DNA from: Gnomoniopsis sp. IMI 355080
Taxonomy: Eukaryota > Ascomycota > Sordariomycetes > Diaporthales > Gnomoniaceae
DNA length: 35,268 bases
Direction: 5' to 3'
Assembly: GCA_027946555.1 (NCBI GenBank)
Contig: JAPEVC010000302.1
Span: 1 to 35,268, forward strand
The position numbers and the translations under genes were made by a program. This document shows, one piece after another, positions 21,504 through 32,632 of this stretch. Each line of letters starts with the position of its first letter. Position 1 is the stretch's first letter. Below the pieces are notes generated by a model. It saw only the letters and a list, made by a program, of their open reading frames with translations, ran no database searches and had not been told where the DNA came from.

Positions 21504-21519
21504 AGCTAGCCGGCTAGCT
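21504..21519. repeat. 16-bp perfect palindrome AGCTAGCCGGCTAGCT
   Basis: Perfectly self-complementary sequence about 400 bp upstream of aguA. It may be a binding site for a dimeric regulator or simply sequence composition; no copy was noticed elsewhere in the window. Confidence 0.85.
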
Positions 21520-21918
21520 CGGTCACATCAATGCCGAAAAATTCAGCAATAAGCAAAAGAGAGATTACACACAACCCCTCATTTGTTCAGTAAAATGAAC
21601 GAAAAAAGAGTAATGATGTCTGCAGTGGAAATTCTGCGCGGGGAAACCTTGAGCGTTTTCGTTTGTTGTTCTTTCCCCCCTGCTAGATTCCGGAATAGGT
21701 TACACTAATAGGACGGCAAAATGTGAACTGGACAGGACATATGAATGGAATAGGCCGGTTGCTGCGTGCCGATGACCCCATCTTATGAACATGGGGTGTA
21801 ATGCACTTAGAGGAGTACCGATGAAATAAAATATAACCTCACCAACCTCCTTCATCCCCAGGTCAAAGAGACGTGACACGATGGCTACCACCACCGACCC
21901 TCGCCACCTGCAGTTGTG

Positions 21919-24535
21919 ATGTTGCGTGGAATTTCCTATCTCCTGCCCTTCTTCCTAGGGCACGTCCTGGCCGAGGACGGCTTGGCTGCCTGGCTTCGAT
22001 ATGCTCCCATCTCGAATGCAGATACTTATGCCAACGGGATCCCCTCCACAGTCGTTGCACTCAACACCACCCAGTCAAGTCCAGTCTATACTGCTGGGCT
22101 GGAGCTGGAGCAGGGAATCAAGGACATCTTCAGCAAGAACGTCCAGCTCGCCAGCCAGCTGGTGAACAATGCTTCTTCTATCACAGTTGGTACCTTGAGC
22201 GGTTACCAACAGGCTGGGGGAAGTCTTTCCACGACACCAGACCTGACGACAGACGGGTACTGGCTCGATACCACAGACACCAGCAATGTGCTCATCCTTG
22301 GCCAGAACGAGCGTGGTGCCCTCTATGTAGGTGGTTTCTCTCAGTTTATTTTTCCTTCAAATACCAATATAAACTTCATTCACTCACTCACACAAAATCG
22401 CATAGGGTGCATTCCAATATCTCTCGCTCCTCGCCCAGGGGAATTTCACAGCAACAGCCTCCGCCCACAACCCCAGCCTGCCCATCCGCTGGATCAATTC
22501 CTGGGACAACCTCGACGGCAGCATCGAGCGCGGCTACGGCGGCGCCTCCATCTTCTTTGCCAACGGCGTCGTCAAGGACAACCTCACCCGCGCCGTCCAG
22601 TACGCCCGCCTAGCCGCCTCCGTCGGCATCAACGGCATCATCATCAACAACGTCAACGCCGACGCCAACCTCCTCAACGACACCAACATTGGCGGCATCC
22701 AGCGCATCGCCGACGCCCTCCGGCCCTACGGCCTCCAGACCGGCATCTCGCTCAACTTTGCCTCGCCCAACGCCACGCTCGGCACCTTTGACCCGCTCGA
22801 CCCGGCCGTTATCGCCTGGTGGACCAACATCACGGACGTCATTTACCGCGCCGTCCCGGACTTTGCCGGCTACCTCGTCAAGGGCGATTCCGAGGGCCAG
22901 CCGGGCCCGGGAACGTATAACCGCACGCTGGCCGACGGTGCGAACCTCTTTGCGCGTCCCGTGGCCCCGTACGGCGGGACCATCATGTACCGCGCTTTTG
23001 TCTACAACGACATGCTCAACGAGTCGGACTGGTACGCGGATCGCGCCAAGGCCGCGGTGGACAACTTTGCCCCGCTGGACGGCGATTTTGACGACAACGT
23101 GGTCGTGCAAATCAAGTATGGCCCCATTGACTTCCAGGTTCGCGAGGCAACGAGTCCGCTGTTTGCCAACTTGCCAAACACCAACGTGGCCATCGAGCTC
23201 GAGGTCGCGCAGGAGTACCTGGGCCAGCAGTGCCACCTAGTCTATCTACCGCCCCTGTGGAAGACGCAGCTGGACTTTGATCTGCGGGTCGGGAACCAGT
23301 CGTCGCTCGTGCGCGACATCATTTCCGGCCAGCGCTTCAACCGCAGCCTCGGCGGCGCCGCCGCGGTCGTCAACGTCGGCATGAACAGCACCTGGCTCGG
23401 CAGCCACCTCGCCATGTCGAACCTGTACGCCTACGGCCGCCTCGCCTGGGACCCGGCCCAGGCGCCCGAGACGATCCTGCAAGACTGGATCCGGCCGACT
23501 TTTTCGGCCGACGCGTCCGTCCTTGAGACCATCACGGCCATGTCCATGCTCAGTTGGCCCGCGTACGAGAACTACACGGGCAATCTGGGGGTGCAAACGC
23601 TCACCAACATCCTCGGGAACCACTACGGCCCCAAACCGCAGTCGCAAGAATTCAACGGCTACGGCCAGTGGCTCCGCCCGGACGCCACCACCGTCGGCAT
23701 GGACCGCACCGTCTTCAACGGCACGGGCAACGGCACGGGCTACGCAGGGCAGTACCCGGCGCAGGTCTTTGCCACCTACGAGGACATTGCCAGCACGCCC
23801 GACAACCTCCTCCTCTGGTTCCACCACGTCCCCTGGACCCACGTCCTCCACAGCGGCGAGACGGTCATTCAGCACTTTTACGACGCGCACCATGCCGGCG
23901 CCGAGACCGCGCACCGCCTCGTGGGCATGTGGGAGTCGCTGGCTGGGAAACCGGGCATCGACGCACAGCGGTACGCCGAGGTGCTTTTCCGGCAAACCTA
24001 TCAGGCGGGCCACGCGCTCGTATGGCGGGACTCCATCACGGATTATTTCCACAACATGACGCAGATTCCCGACGCGAACCAGCGCGTGAACAATCACCCC
24101 TACCGCATCGAGGCAGAGGCCATGCGCCTGGACGGGTATGAGACGTTCGTGGCGAATCCGCTGCAAGCGGCGTCAGGATACATGGGCATCATGACGACAT
24201 TCAACGACACGGCGGGTACGGCGACTGTTGCACTCGACAGTTGGGAAAGTGGGACATATGACCTCGCGGTCAACTACTTTGACATTTACGGTGGGCAGGC
24301 CAAGTGGCAAGTGTTCTTGGGGAATCGCTCTATCGGCGAATGGGTGGGAAATATGGAGGAGACGCTGGGCCATGCCACCACTTGGTACCCGGATGAGACC
24401 GCAGCGACACGGATCACGTTCCGTGGCGTGAGTGTGACCAATGGGGAAGAGTTGCGCATCGTAGGGACGCCCGACGGGATTGAAGCAGCGTTTCTGGATT
24501 ATGTCAGTCTGCTGCCACTGGGCGTCTGGGACTAG
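21919..24535 (+). CDS. aguA: GH67 alpha-glucuronidase, secreted
   Basis: Two exons: 21919-22326 and 22406-24535, split by a 79-nt phase-0 intron (GTAGGT...CATAG), giving 845 residues, close to the usual ~840 of fungal GH67 enzymes. Residues 1-18 form a signal peptide (SYLLPFFLG core, cleavage near VLA|ED). The mature protein starts with the family-typical EDGLAAWLRYAP. RWINSWDNLDGSIERGYGG (164-182) is diagnostic of GH67. By comparison with the bacterial enzyme, general acid Glu299 lies in DSEGQPGP, and the other catalytic acids are Asp378 (YGPIDFQVRE) and Glu406 (AQEYLGQQ), with the same 28-residue spacing. GH67 enzymes release (4-O-methyl)glucuronic acid from the non-reducing end of short glucuronoxylan fragments, acting after xylanases. 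The exon 2 coding sequence is strongly GC3-rich, unlike the HET/STAND block. An XlnR-type site lies upstream. Confidence 0.98.
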
Positions 24536-25777
24536 TTGGTGTTAGTATAGGCACCATCCAGTATCAAAATCTAAATATTTCGAGTCAGTATATAGACCCA
24601 AAACTTCCCATACCTTGGTAGCCTCGGACACACGGGGAACAATTTGTGCGTAGATCAACATACCGCTCGTGTACCTTCGCCGGTGGTGATTTCCTTCCTA
24701 CAGCAGAACTTTCTGCCTAGGTGAACATGAGGACGTCGAGAATGCAAATTTGCTGCTACGGGGTCTCAAGTGTGGGATTGACTCAAGAGGCTACGATACG
24801 AATGCTGCTCGTACCTTGAGTATCTGGGTAGGTTCAAGATCTGTCCGTCGTTCCTGTAGCTGGGATTCGAATATGAAGCCCGGGCCCGAGTCCGGAGCAG
24901 TGCGGTCTCGTGAGACTCGCGCCTCTCGGGAGCAGTGAGACATGCATCTACCACGGAAGAATTCCCGTCAATGACTCAAAGGTAAATTAATTGCCGTCAC
25001 ACTCGCCCTACCGGGGCTTAAAAGATCAGAATGATGGCTGCTCGTGCACGTTACGCGATCACGGTTACACGACAGGTCTCAAGAAGCACACTCAAGCGTG
25101 TCAGGGTGCCGTGGCATCAGGAATCATTCTGAGCCCAGCTAAGACAGTTCCATTGTGGGCGTTCTCCGCCACATACCCTATATAAAAAAAGCAAGAGTAG
25201 GAAACAAGCAATATCAAGCACTTTCTCCCCACCCGCGCTCTAACCGCAACATGCAATTTAAATCAATGTGACCACACCACTTTATGATCCGGACTCAATC
25301 CGCCCACCCAAGGGTCTTGCAAGGCCACTGTGGGGATGAACAACTCCGAGCAAACTCCTGGAGATGAAAATGAAAGGAAAATAAACTTGAAAACGCCGTC
25401 GATGCCCGATAAAATGCACAAGTAAAACAGCCCGCCGCAATAAAAGACGTGAAAACATCGACACAAAATAAGTGACGACCCAAAAGTCTATAGCGAAAAG
25501 ACTTGTAGCAAGCCGAATCGCTGAGGTCGAGGTATATGACGCGAAATAGGCAAAAAATCTGATGATGCGTCTCAACGTGGGTGAGGAAGGCTTGCCAGTG
25601 TGAAGTCCGCAGGTATCCTTCTAGAAAAGCGTTCTGGAGCTGAACAGTGATGATGCAGCCGTATCCATCGTCACCAGCATTGGCGATGATGTGTATGACA
25701 TTCTTGATACGCATGCGATTCATCGACTGCCCCTTCGGTTGGATACGTTCTTTCGGTTCATGGGCGCCTGGAACTCA
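24536..25777. other. Region between the convergent aguA and Zn2Cys6 genes
   Basis: Contains the 3' ends of both genes. The stretch 24841-24935 has a palindromic GTCTC/GAGAC hairpin and a GGATTCGAAT string that recall a tRNA T-arm on the minus strand, but the stems do not pair. Reading frames at 25282-25723 on the minus strand lie just beyond the Zn2Cys6 stop and are probably its 3' UTR. No gene supported. Confidence 0.5.
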
Positions 25778-28221
25778 TCAACAGCATAAAGCGTCGCAGC
25801 CCATACTCTTAGCAATGCCCTGCCAGTCCCAAACTCGACCCCATTCACCACGCTCCATGCACTTCCAGACCTCTTCAAGAAGCTCAGAAACGCGTTCTGA
25901 ATTTCTGAGACCTGTGTAACCCTTCACGGTTCTGATAGCAACTCTTATCCGCTCCTGCTGTGTAGGAGAGAAGCAGAGAGTACCAATGACGAGGCAGGGG
26001 ATCAGAAGAAGCTTCTGAGAGGGATCACTGGGCTTGAAGGTGTCAAGAATCGCTAGACACTCTTCGACGCTGCGCGGAATGCGCGGATCCAGGTTGGGAG
26101 GATGGCGGGACGGTGGTGGCGAGTCAGCGCCATGCTGATGAGAGTCGAGACTGTTGGTGTGATGGTGGTGGCGGGCAGAAGAAGGGGGTGGCTGAGGAAC
26201 GGTATAGTTTGCAATGGTATGGCGGCGGACGGGTTGAGGGTGTGGTGTTGAGGCGGATGTGCGAGGACGTATGGATGGCGAAGAGCAACTGCTACTGTGA
26301 CCCGACATGGGAGGCGTATCTGTCGAGCTGGTGTGGATAGAGTTGTGGAGTGTGGGCAAAGTGGCCGAAGATGGCGGCGAGACGGGTGATGGCGGGTAAA
26401 TAGTTCGCAGCAGGTAGGTCCACAGCATCTGCTGATAGAGCAGACTCACACGGTCTCGGCTATCTCCTGGTGGCCAACACGGCTGCCAAGCGCGAATTTC
26501 CTGCTCAATCTCGGCTGCGCGGTAGAGACTTGTGTAATCAACAGCAGGATCAATTCCAGCAGCCATATTCGACCTAATGGTGTTTCTGATCGACGTGATC
26601 TGACAGAGGTACTTGAAGAGACCATCCGCAACACCCAACAGTCGGGGTGGGTGTATAGGAGTGAAAGTTGTCCAGTCCTCTGAAGCAAGTCTTGGCGTGT
26701 GCATGTCGGGAAACCGGATGAGCTCATCTGCAAAGATATGATACTGGAAAAACTCGGTGATAAAAGACAAGAATGCTGGATCCTCAGGCGGCGAGTCCTG
26801 GATCAATCTTTGGTAGCTACCAAGATGAACTCTGTGCTCGCCTCGGGGAGTTCCTTCTGCCAGATTCTCGAGGAGAAAACACATCATCTGGCCATATCGT
26901 GCAGAAGGATCCGGAGCGTCGCTGTCAGCGCTCTGGGACCGCACAATATCTTCGTAGAATTTCTCCATGGCCTTCTCATGGTGGTGGTCAGATCGCTGCT
27001 GCAGGGCTTTGAGGCTGGTGCTGGGGTTGTCCTTGAGAATTTTGAGTCCATAGGGCGTTTCAAAATCGATATGCTTGCTTGATAGTGCAAGAAGCGAGTG
27101 CATCAAGCCCTGGTGTTTTGTTGCAATAGGCATGAGCAGTTCCTTGAAAGCGTTCTTGTGCTCGCCCTCCACCGTCAGTATACTGCTGAGGTGAGCATGA
27201 TAGTGCTTCCAGAAGATCATGTCCTCTGCGTTCTCGAGACCTTGGAACATCGGCTGCATGGTGATTACAGGCAGAGAAGCAGTATGAGAGTGTCCTATAC
27301 GACTGCATTAGTATGGAACGACTTGGCGCCCATTGTTGATTTCACACACCTTCGCCTGCTTTGTCTTTTCCGCTCTTCCAAATTTGCTTCTCTGGGTAAC
27401 CCTCACATACGACGGCATTCTTTTCACAATTCATACCTGATATGGGTCAGTAAATGCAGAAGACTGCTGGGCCACAGATAAGAGCCCTGCGGTTTTAGGT
27501 CGGACATACATCTTGGCTTGGCCTCGTCGCACTTCTTCTTGCGTTTCCTGCAAGTGAGACACCCAGTCTTTGATCGACCCTTGGTGATCTTGTTCGTGGC
27601 AACAGCAGGCGCCAACGGGTGTTTTCGTGGCCGGCCTCTCGGTCTCTTCGGTTTCGCCTCGGTAGCTGTTGGGCTGGTGTTGCTTGGCACCGGGGTCGGG
27701 GGTGCCTCGGTGATCTCCTCGAGTCGAATATCTTCGTCCATTGGTTCGACCTTGGGGACAGCCATTCCATCGTCCGAGCCATGCTCCCAGTGAGCATCGT
27801 GCTCCACCATATCATGTGCCATGTTCGAATCATCAGCGTCAGCATAGACCAGGCTCCACGAGTCCGTAATGGACGAGGATGCAGACTGCGGTAATGGAGC
27901 AGCAGTCATCGTTTCTACCGCGGAGCAACCGCTATCGTCCGTAGCAGGACCATGTGGACCGTCCATACTTGTGCTGATCGGCGACAGTTGTCCGTTCAGC
28001 GGGTGTCTCGCTGTCATTGATGTGGAGGTCGAGCTAGAGTCACCAGTGATTCTGGAATTTGCGACAGGTAGTCCGTGGCTCATCCGGTATGGGTCCATCC
28101 ACGGAGGAGACCGGGGAGGATGCGTAGAACGATGGTAGTCATTCAAGTCGAGACCGCCAACATTGGCGTCTGACCACGATAAGATTCTGTCGTGAGCGAT
28201 CGTGCGCAGAGACTGTTCCAT
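25778..28221 (-). CDS. Zn2Cys6 transcription factor with AT-hook and Fungal_trans_2-like C-terminal region
   Basis: Three exons: 28221-27510, 27436-27350 and 27294-25778, giving 771 residues. Introns are 73 nt (GTATGT, CTGAC branch, ATCAG) and 55 nt (GTGTGT, CTAAT, TATAG). The first intron cuts the fourth zinc-binding Cys codon (T|GT); joining gives the canonical C-x2-C-x6-C-x6-C-x2-C-x6-C with Cys 221, 224, 231, 238, 241 and 248. A nearby basic RGRPRK (195-200) is an AT-hook-like minor-groove motif preceding the cluster, an uncommon addition. The N-terminal ~190 residues are Ser/Pro/Asp-rich and disordered. From about residue 280, FQGLENAEDMIFWKHYHAHLS and the following helices match the Upc2/ARCA-like Fungal_trans_2 type. 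Residues ~545-640 contain a Ser/Pro/His-rich insert. It is nuclear. Targets cannot be read; control of the adjacent carbohydrate genes is possible but unproven. Confidence 0.95.
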
Positions 28222-29648
28222 AGCTCGTTACAAATGAATGACCGCGCCAGCCAGCGAGCGTCCTAGCTGTGGCTGGTCTGCGAGTGGTCTAGTCGATACA
28301 CAAAGAGGGTGTCAGGACTGAAGGAATATAATGAAGTAGTCTTGGCCCAGACGGACAGTGAGCCAGAAAGTAAAAGAGGACAAAGGCAGAGCAGAGAGGA
28401 TTTGAATCTTGTCCGAGTTCCGAATACGGAAAGCAGCAGACGTGGTTGGAGAGGCGATCACGATATGCGTGCCGGCAAGACTGGGTTGTCGCACGGTAAT
28501 ATGATGACTAGGGCGTGTTCAGGTGCATAAGACAGTGGAGCAAAAGAGGAGACGCAGCTCCAGTTAAACACCTGTTGGAGCGCTCAAGGTCGAGTGGCCC
28601 CGGTAGCTCTTTCGACGATCTGATGTGGTGAGTTGAATACGATGGGAGGGGCCAGGGCGGCAAAAAGGCTAGTGAGACACTGAGGAACAGCTGCCAAAAA
28701 CCGAAGCGGGTCGGGGGAAAGACCAAGAGTGCTCCTCTTCGTGTCGTGTTGAGGAGGATCGTATCGCACACGAGGCGTATCGAACAAGTGCTGTGTCTCG
28801 GTTTTTCCCTGATATCACACTTGAGCCCTGTCGCCTTCTGACAAGAAACGCACCCAGTCAGTAGATGGGACCCGTGATCCGGCGAGCTGATGACACGGGA
28901 GAAAAGCAATATGTCGACAATCTGCAGACGCAGTGAGCCGGCAGGACAGAGAGACAAAAGGCAGATGGAGGAGGGGACGTTGTATGGGAGGGCTGATCTG
29001 GTTGGAGGAGAGGTGGAGGGGACAGCTCTTATTGCTGCTTCCTGGTCGTCGGGACGTCGTCTAGTTGACCTGTCTGGCGCTGGGTTGGGTGTCGGTATCC
29101 GCCCTCACGGTGGAGCAGCACCCTCATCGACGAGCCCTTGTCCCTGACCATGTCGCTGTGGGATGGTTTATGGTCCACTGCCGTCGTCGGCACGCCGATG
29201 CGACAAGTCGACAACAACCCCAAGCAGGGAAGACATGGAGGGGTCGGTAGGCAATGGTGGGCTTGGTGGAGATCTGGACCAGCCAAACAAATGCAACGTA
29301 TGGGATAGGCGAGTGGAGCAGCAGGAATAACGAGGTCATGAAGATAGACCCTAGGGATCGACTGTGGCAGGGCTATCCTCGCTGGGTGAACGCCAATCCG
29401 CGGTGCAGAAAGGGTCCTGCGACCGGGTCTGACGACATTATTCTGCGAGTGGGTGGGTAGTTTCTCCGAAATATTCCGTATGCTGTGCAGGGTGCTGGAC
29501 ATGCACCTGTCAAGGGTGGTGATGGTGTTTTCACGGATTCGTATGGTTGGAATTCTTCCTGTCGAGATAGAATCAGACATGCACCGGACAACAAAGGAAT
29601 TCCATAGTAACGCCTTCTGGTTGAATTGAATCTGGGAGAGGAAAGTGC

Positions 29649-29663
29649 GGGGGGGGAGGGGGG
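29649..29663 (+). repeat. G-rich tract
   Basis: Two long G runs separated by a single A, then GGCCCC. A G-quadruplex is possible on the plus strand. It is about 1.4 kb upstream of the Zn2Cys6 start codon. Confidence 0.8.
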
Positions 29664-30660
29664 CCCCGTCTCCAGTAGGCAGGACCCTTGGAAAGAAAAA
29701 GAAAAAAAGCCACGACGGAGACTCCCGTTTGTATCGATCTCTACAAGGTGTGCACGGTGCACACCCACAGTCTGTGCTTGCGGACATTATTAGGGTGTGC
29801 GACCCGTGTCTGATACAGTCTAGAAAAGGAGCACATGGCCAAAAACTTACTCACTGTACCATATAGCATTTACCTACCTATTGTGTAAGTCGCCTATTTG
29901 GGTAGGAGGTATGGTTTAGGCATACCCTGACGATCTGGCCATAATGTAAACTTACTCCTGCTGACCTTTTCCGCACTCTCGAAGCGAACCCCTGAGACCG
30001 AGCAGATGTACGTACCTGGCAATCCCTATTCTCGAAATTAACCTTTTGTTGTTACAGTTGTAACAGCTGTTATATACTTGTGGTACTATGGTATGATCCA
30101 ACTCAATCGTCGACCACAGCCTCAATCGACTGCCAAATTAGTCTTATAAGTCGTGCCGGGGTCTGGGCCTACCCATTAGGTCCCTGACCCGTCGGGAATA
30201 CAGGTTTTTACAGCCACTACAGATGTCCAGCTCGTAACGGCTTGCCTTGGCGCCCATCCACATGGTCTCTTAGGGCCAACACTACTCAACTGGCTGCATG
30301 ATCTACCACTACCTACTTATGCATTGCATTCCCTATTTAGTTTGGACCATTTCCGCTGAGTAGCTGTGGGTGAGCGTGCAACATGGTATTATCCCCGTAG
30401 GCAGAGGCGCAAAACCCTCGGATTGCTCATTTCCGTTCTGTCATTGCACAGTCCCATTCTGTGTTGACCTTGGAAGTCAGGTTTGAAGCTATCGTGTCCT
30501 CCTTACCATGACATGCTGCTAGCTGCAACTGCAGATACACCGAGCAAGCCATTCGGAAGTAGTCCCGGACATCCTAGCCACGTCAACGAGAACCACAAAG
30601 AAGGGAAGAATTGTTCGAGATGATGCCATGCAAGCGCGCTGCCATGCGCCATGCCGTGCA

Positions 30661-30684
30661 ATGCCATGCCATGCCATGCCATGC
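30661..30684. repeat. (ATGCC)n pentanucleotide repeat
   Basis: Four perfect ATGCC units plus a partial fifth, preceded by degenerate GCCATGC units back to about 30623. A small tandem expansion in non-coding DNA. Confidence 0.95.
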
Positions 30685-31368
30685 TGGAAGAGAGGTCCAA
30701 TGACAGGCCTTTGTTAGGACCTCGGTAGCTCGATCTAGAAACAACCAGCCGCGTCTTCTCCTGCAGTCTTTTCTTCTGCCTCGTCTTGCTTATTGTTATG
30801 CACCTCACTGGCCTCTCACGGCGTTTACAAAAGGTCGATTGCGGCGTGGGCTGGGGACGCGATGACAGATCTCTGAATGGTATGTACAAACTAAGCTCTA
30901 TTGAGGACGGTATGACCCCTCGGGTTCACCCGATCGTGTCTTTCCCCCCTCCTCCTCCACTTCCAGTGCAGCGGTCTTGCTGACCAGGTAAGTCCTCGAG
31001 CTCCAATGTCCCGGCTCCCTAATGCTCCGACGCGGTCTCCCAATTCTTACAGCGACACTGACCCCCGGCTCTAGTCTCTGACATTGTTGCCAACACACAC
31101 TAAATATCCACTACACGATAATACAGAATGCGGCTGCCTGGCCGAGCGCTTATACACCCCAGGGCAAAGTGGATCCCTACGCTTGTGGGATGGTAATCCT
31201 GGAGTTGCTACTTCTATATACATCGAAGTCCAAAGCCCTTTATTTTGTACTGGGGCATTTGGCGTATTGTCCCATGGACGCCTGCTTGTTTTCGATGAAG
31301 CCACAAACACACCACCTACTGCAAAACAGCCTATATACCCACAACCTACCAACAGGTCTGAATCAATC

Positions 31369-31880
31369 TTACACACATCGACGCGCTGCTGTGCTACACG
31401 AGATGTTTGCCTGTGCCATGATATCATCTGTTGTGGCGCCCACCCTTTGGGAGACGTCCCGACAAGTCCCAGGTGATTTCTTGCACGTTACGTTAGGGTT
31501 GCACGGCATTGTGCGTGAGCCCTCCACGATCTTTCGGAGGCAGTCCTTGCATTCCGGCCGACTTGTACTTCCTTTTAATCGCCGGCATAGAGTGGTGGCT
31601 GACTGCTGCGGTGCGCCACACCTATCTGCAGTGAAATCTGTCTGTATCTGACCAAAAATAGTTTGATCAAAAACAACCAAATTACCCCCGCGCCCTGGCG
31701 ACCCTCTGGATTCATCTTGACCACTTGTGTGGGTGAGGGGGTCTGGCAGCAATCAGGACAACACGCTTTATTGCGTAGGCGGTAGCGATCTACAATTTCA
31801 CATCTGTTGGTCATCTCGACGATCTGCCTCTGACCTGACTCGCGGCCAGTTCCGTCAAAGGGAAAACAGGGACAGCCCAT
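31369..31880 (-). CDS. Doubtful cysteine-rich small protein
   Basis: Low-confidence model: exon 1 31880-31686 and exon 2 31641-31369, joined in phase 0 across a 44-nt GTAATT...TACAG intron that lacks a clear branch site. The product would be 155 residues with 16 cysteines (about 10%). Exon 1 starts MGCPCF and contains NKACCPDCC; exon 2 contains ECKDC and ends RRCV. There is no signal peptide from this ATG, so a secreted effector is not supported, though an unseen upstream exon is possible. I recognise no family. It is one of the few stretches in the last 7 kb with a coding-like composition, but it could be chance. Confidence 0.25.
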
Positions 31881-32605
31881 CACGGTTCACCATGAGCGGT
31901 GTGCTTCATCCTCATATTTGCAAATCTTTAAATCATCTAATAAAGCATGACGCCAGGTCGGTACATACATGGTAGTAAGAGCCAATCTTGGGAAGGCTTG
32001 CGCTAATATAGCAAGCTATCGATAATAAGACGGCACGGACGATCTGGCGCCCAGCCCGCCACGCAACTCTACTGAGCTGACTGGCTTTTACAAAATGTAG
32101 TATTTTGACACCGGCCGGCGGGATGTGGGGCAAGCGATCAATTGCACGAGTTACTCGAAATCGCCCTTTTGGTGGGAAATGCGTTCGGACTGGGCAGTCC
32201 CTTGGATTATTGTGACTGGGGGAGCAAGTTGAGACTTGACGGACCGAGTCGCGCCAGTCGTCGATCATCCTCCCGTCAACTTGTCCTCCCGGCGGGACGT
32301 CTGCTATAGTATCTTTAGTATAGCAGCCCCGGATACTTACAAGCCCCGGGCAGATCTTGGCCAGCTGGGATGCTCCTGGCACTACAAGGATCGGTGGCGC
32401 GCCAGAAAGGACTGTGCCTGCATTCAGGCTCACCGCTTCTGCACGGCACCAAATGAGATTAATATTTACTGATGCAGCACACAGGAGACTATGAGCTTAT
32501 TGTCTGCTATTGAAACTCTGCATAGAATATATTATCTCGATGTCTGGGTCGACGTTTATTGCATTTGCTGAAATACTCAATCGCAGCACCTCCACGTTGC
32601 ATCAA

Positions 32606-32632
32606 GGGGGGGGGCTACAGCCAGGGCCCCCC
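32606..32632. repeat. G9...C6 inverted homopolymer pair
   Basis: A run of nine G residues and, 12 nt later, a run of six C residues, which can pair as a short hairpin. No gene is nearby. Confidence 0.8.

Larger units (their letters stand above)
20756..21918. other. 5' flank of aguA
   Basis: About 1.16 kb with no supported gene. It holds a T16 tract (20834-20849), a short GTAT microsatellite (about 21247-21261), an XlnR-type site, an (ACG)n microsatellite (21426-21445), a 16-bp palindrome (21504-21519), and an AT-rich TATA-like segment (about 21825-21835) roughly 85 bp before the aguA start. The region looks like a long inducible promoter. Confidence 0.6.
28222..31368. other. Gene-poor region upstream of the Zn2Cys6 gene
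   Basis: Holds the long leader/promoter of the Zn2Cys6 gene and about 3.1 kb in all without a supported gene. A 252-residue frame at 29029-29787 (minus) and a 149-residue frame at 28508-28957 (minus) have no domains, odd composition and no splice extension, and I judge them chance. A G-rich tract lies at 29649-29663 and an ATGCC repeat at 30661-30684. Confidence 0.5.

Noticed and set aside
24841..24935. tRNA-like remnant on the minus strand (TTCGAAT string plus GTCTC/GAGAC hairpin)
   Set aside because: The stems flanking the TTCGAAT do not pair and no acceptor stem can be formed.
29029..29787. 252-residue minus-strand frame upstream of the Zn2Cys6 gene
   Set aside because: No recognisable domain, scattered rare composition with a poly-Phe stretch from a simple AAAAAG repeat; best explained as leader/promoter DNA.
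31071..31427. Frame ending SGYLVCVGNNV, which recalls the end of a LysM domain
   Set aside because: Only a handful of residues match, no other LysM features precede it and there is no signal peptide.
32280..32340. GTAAGT...TACTAAAG...TATAG intron-like signals on the minus strand
   Set aside because: The gap would be only ~37-40 nt and the joined frame stops after about a dozen codons.
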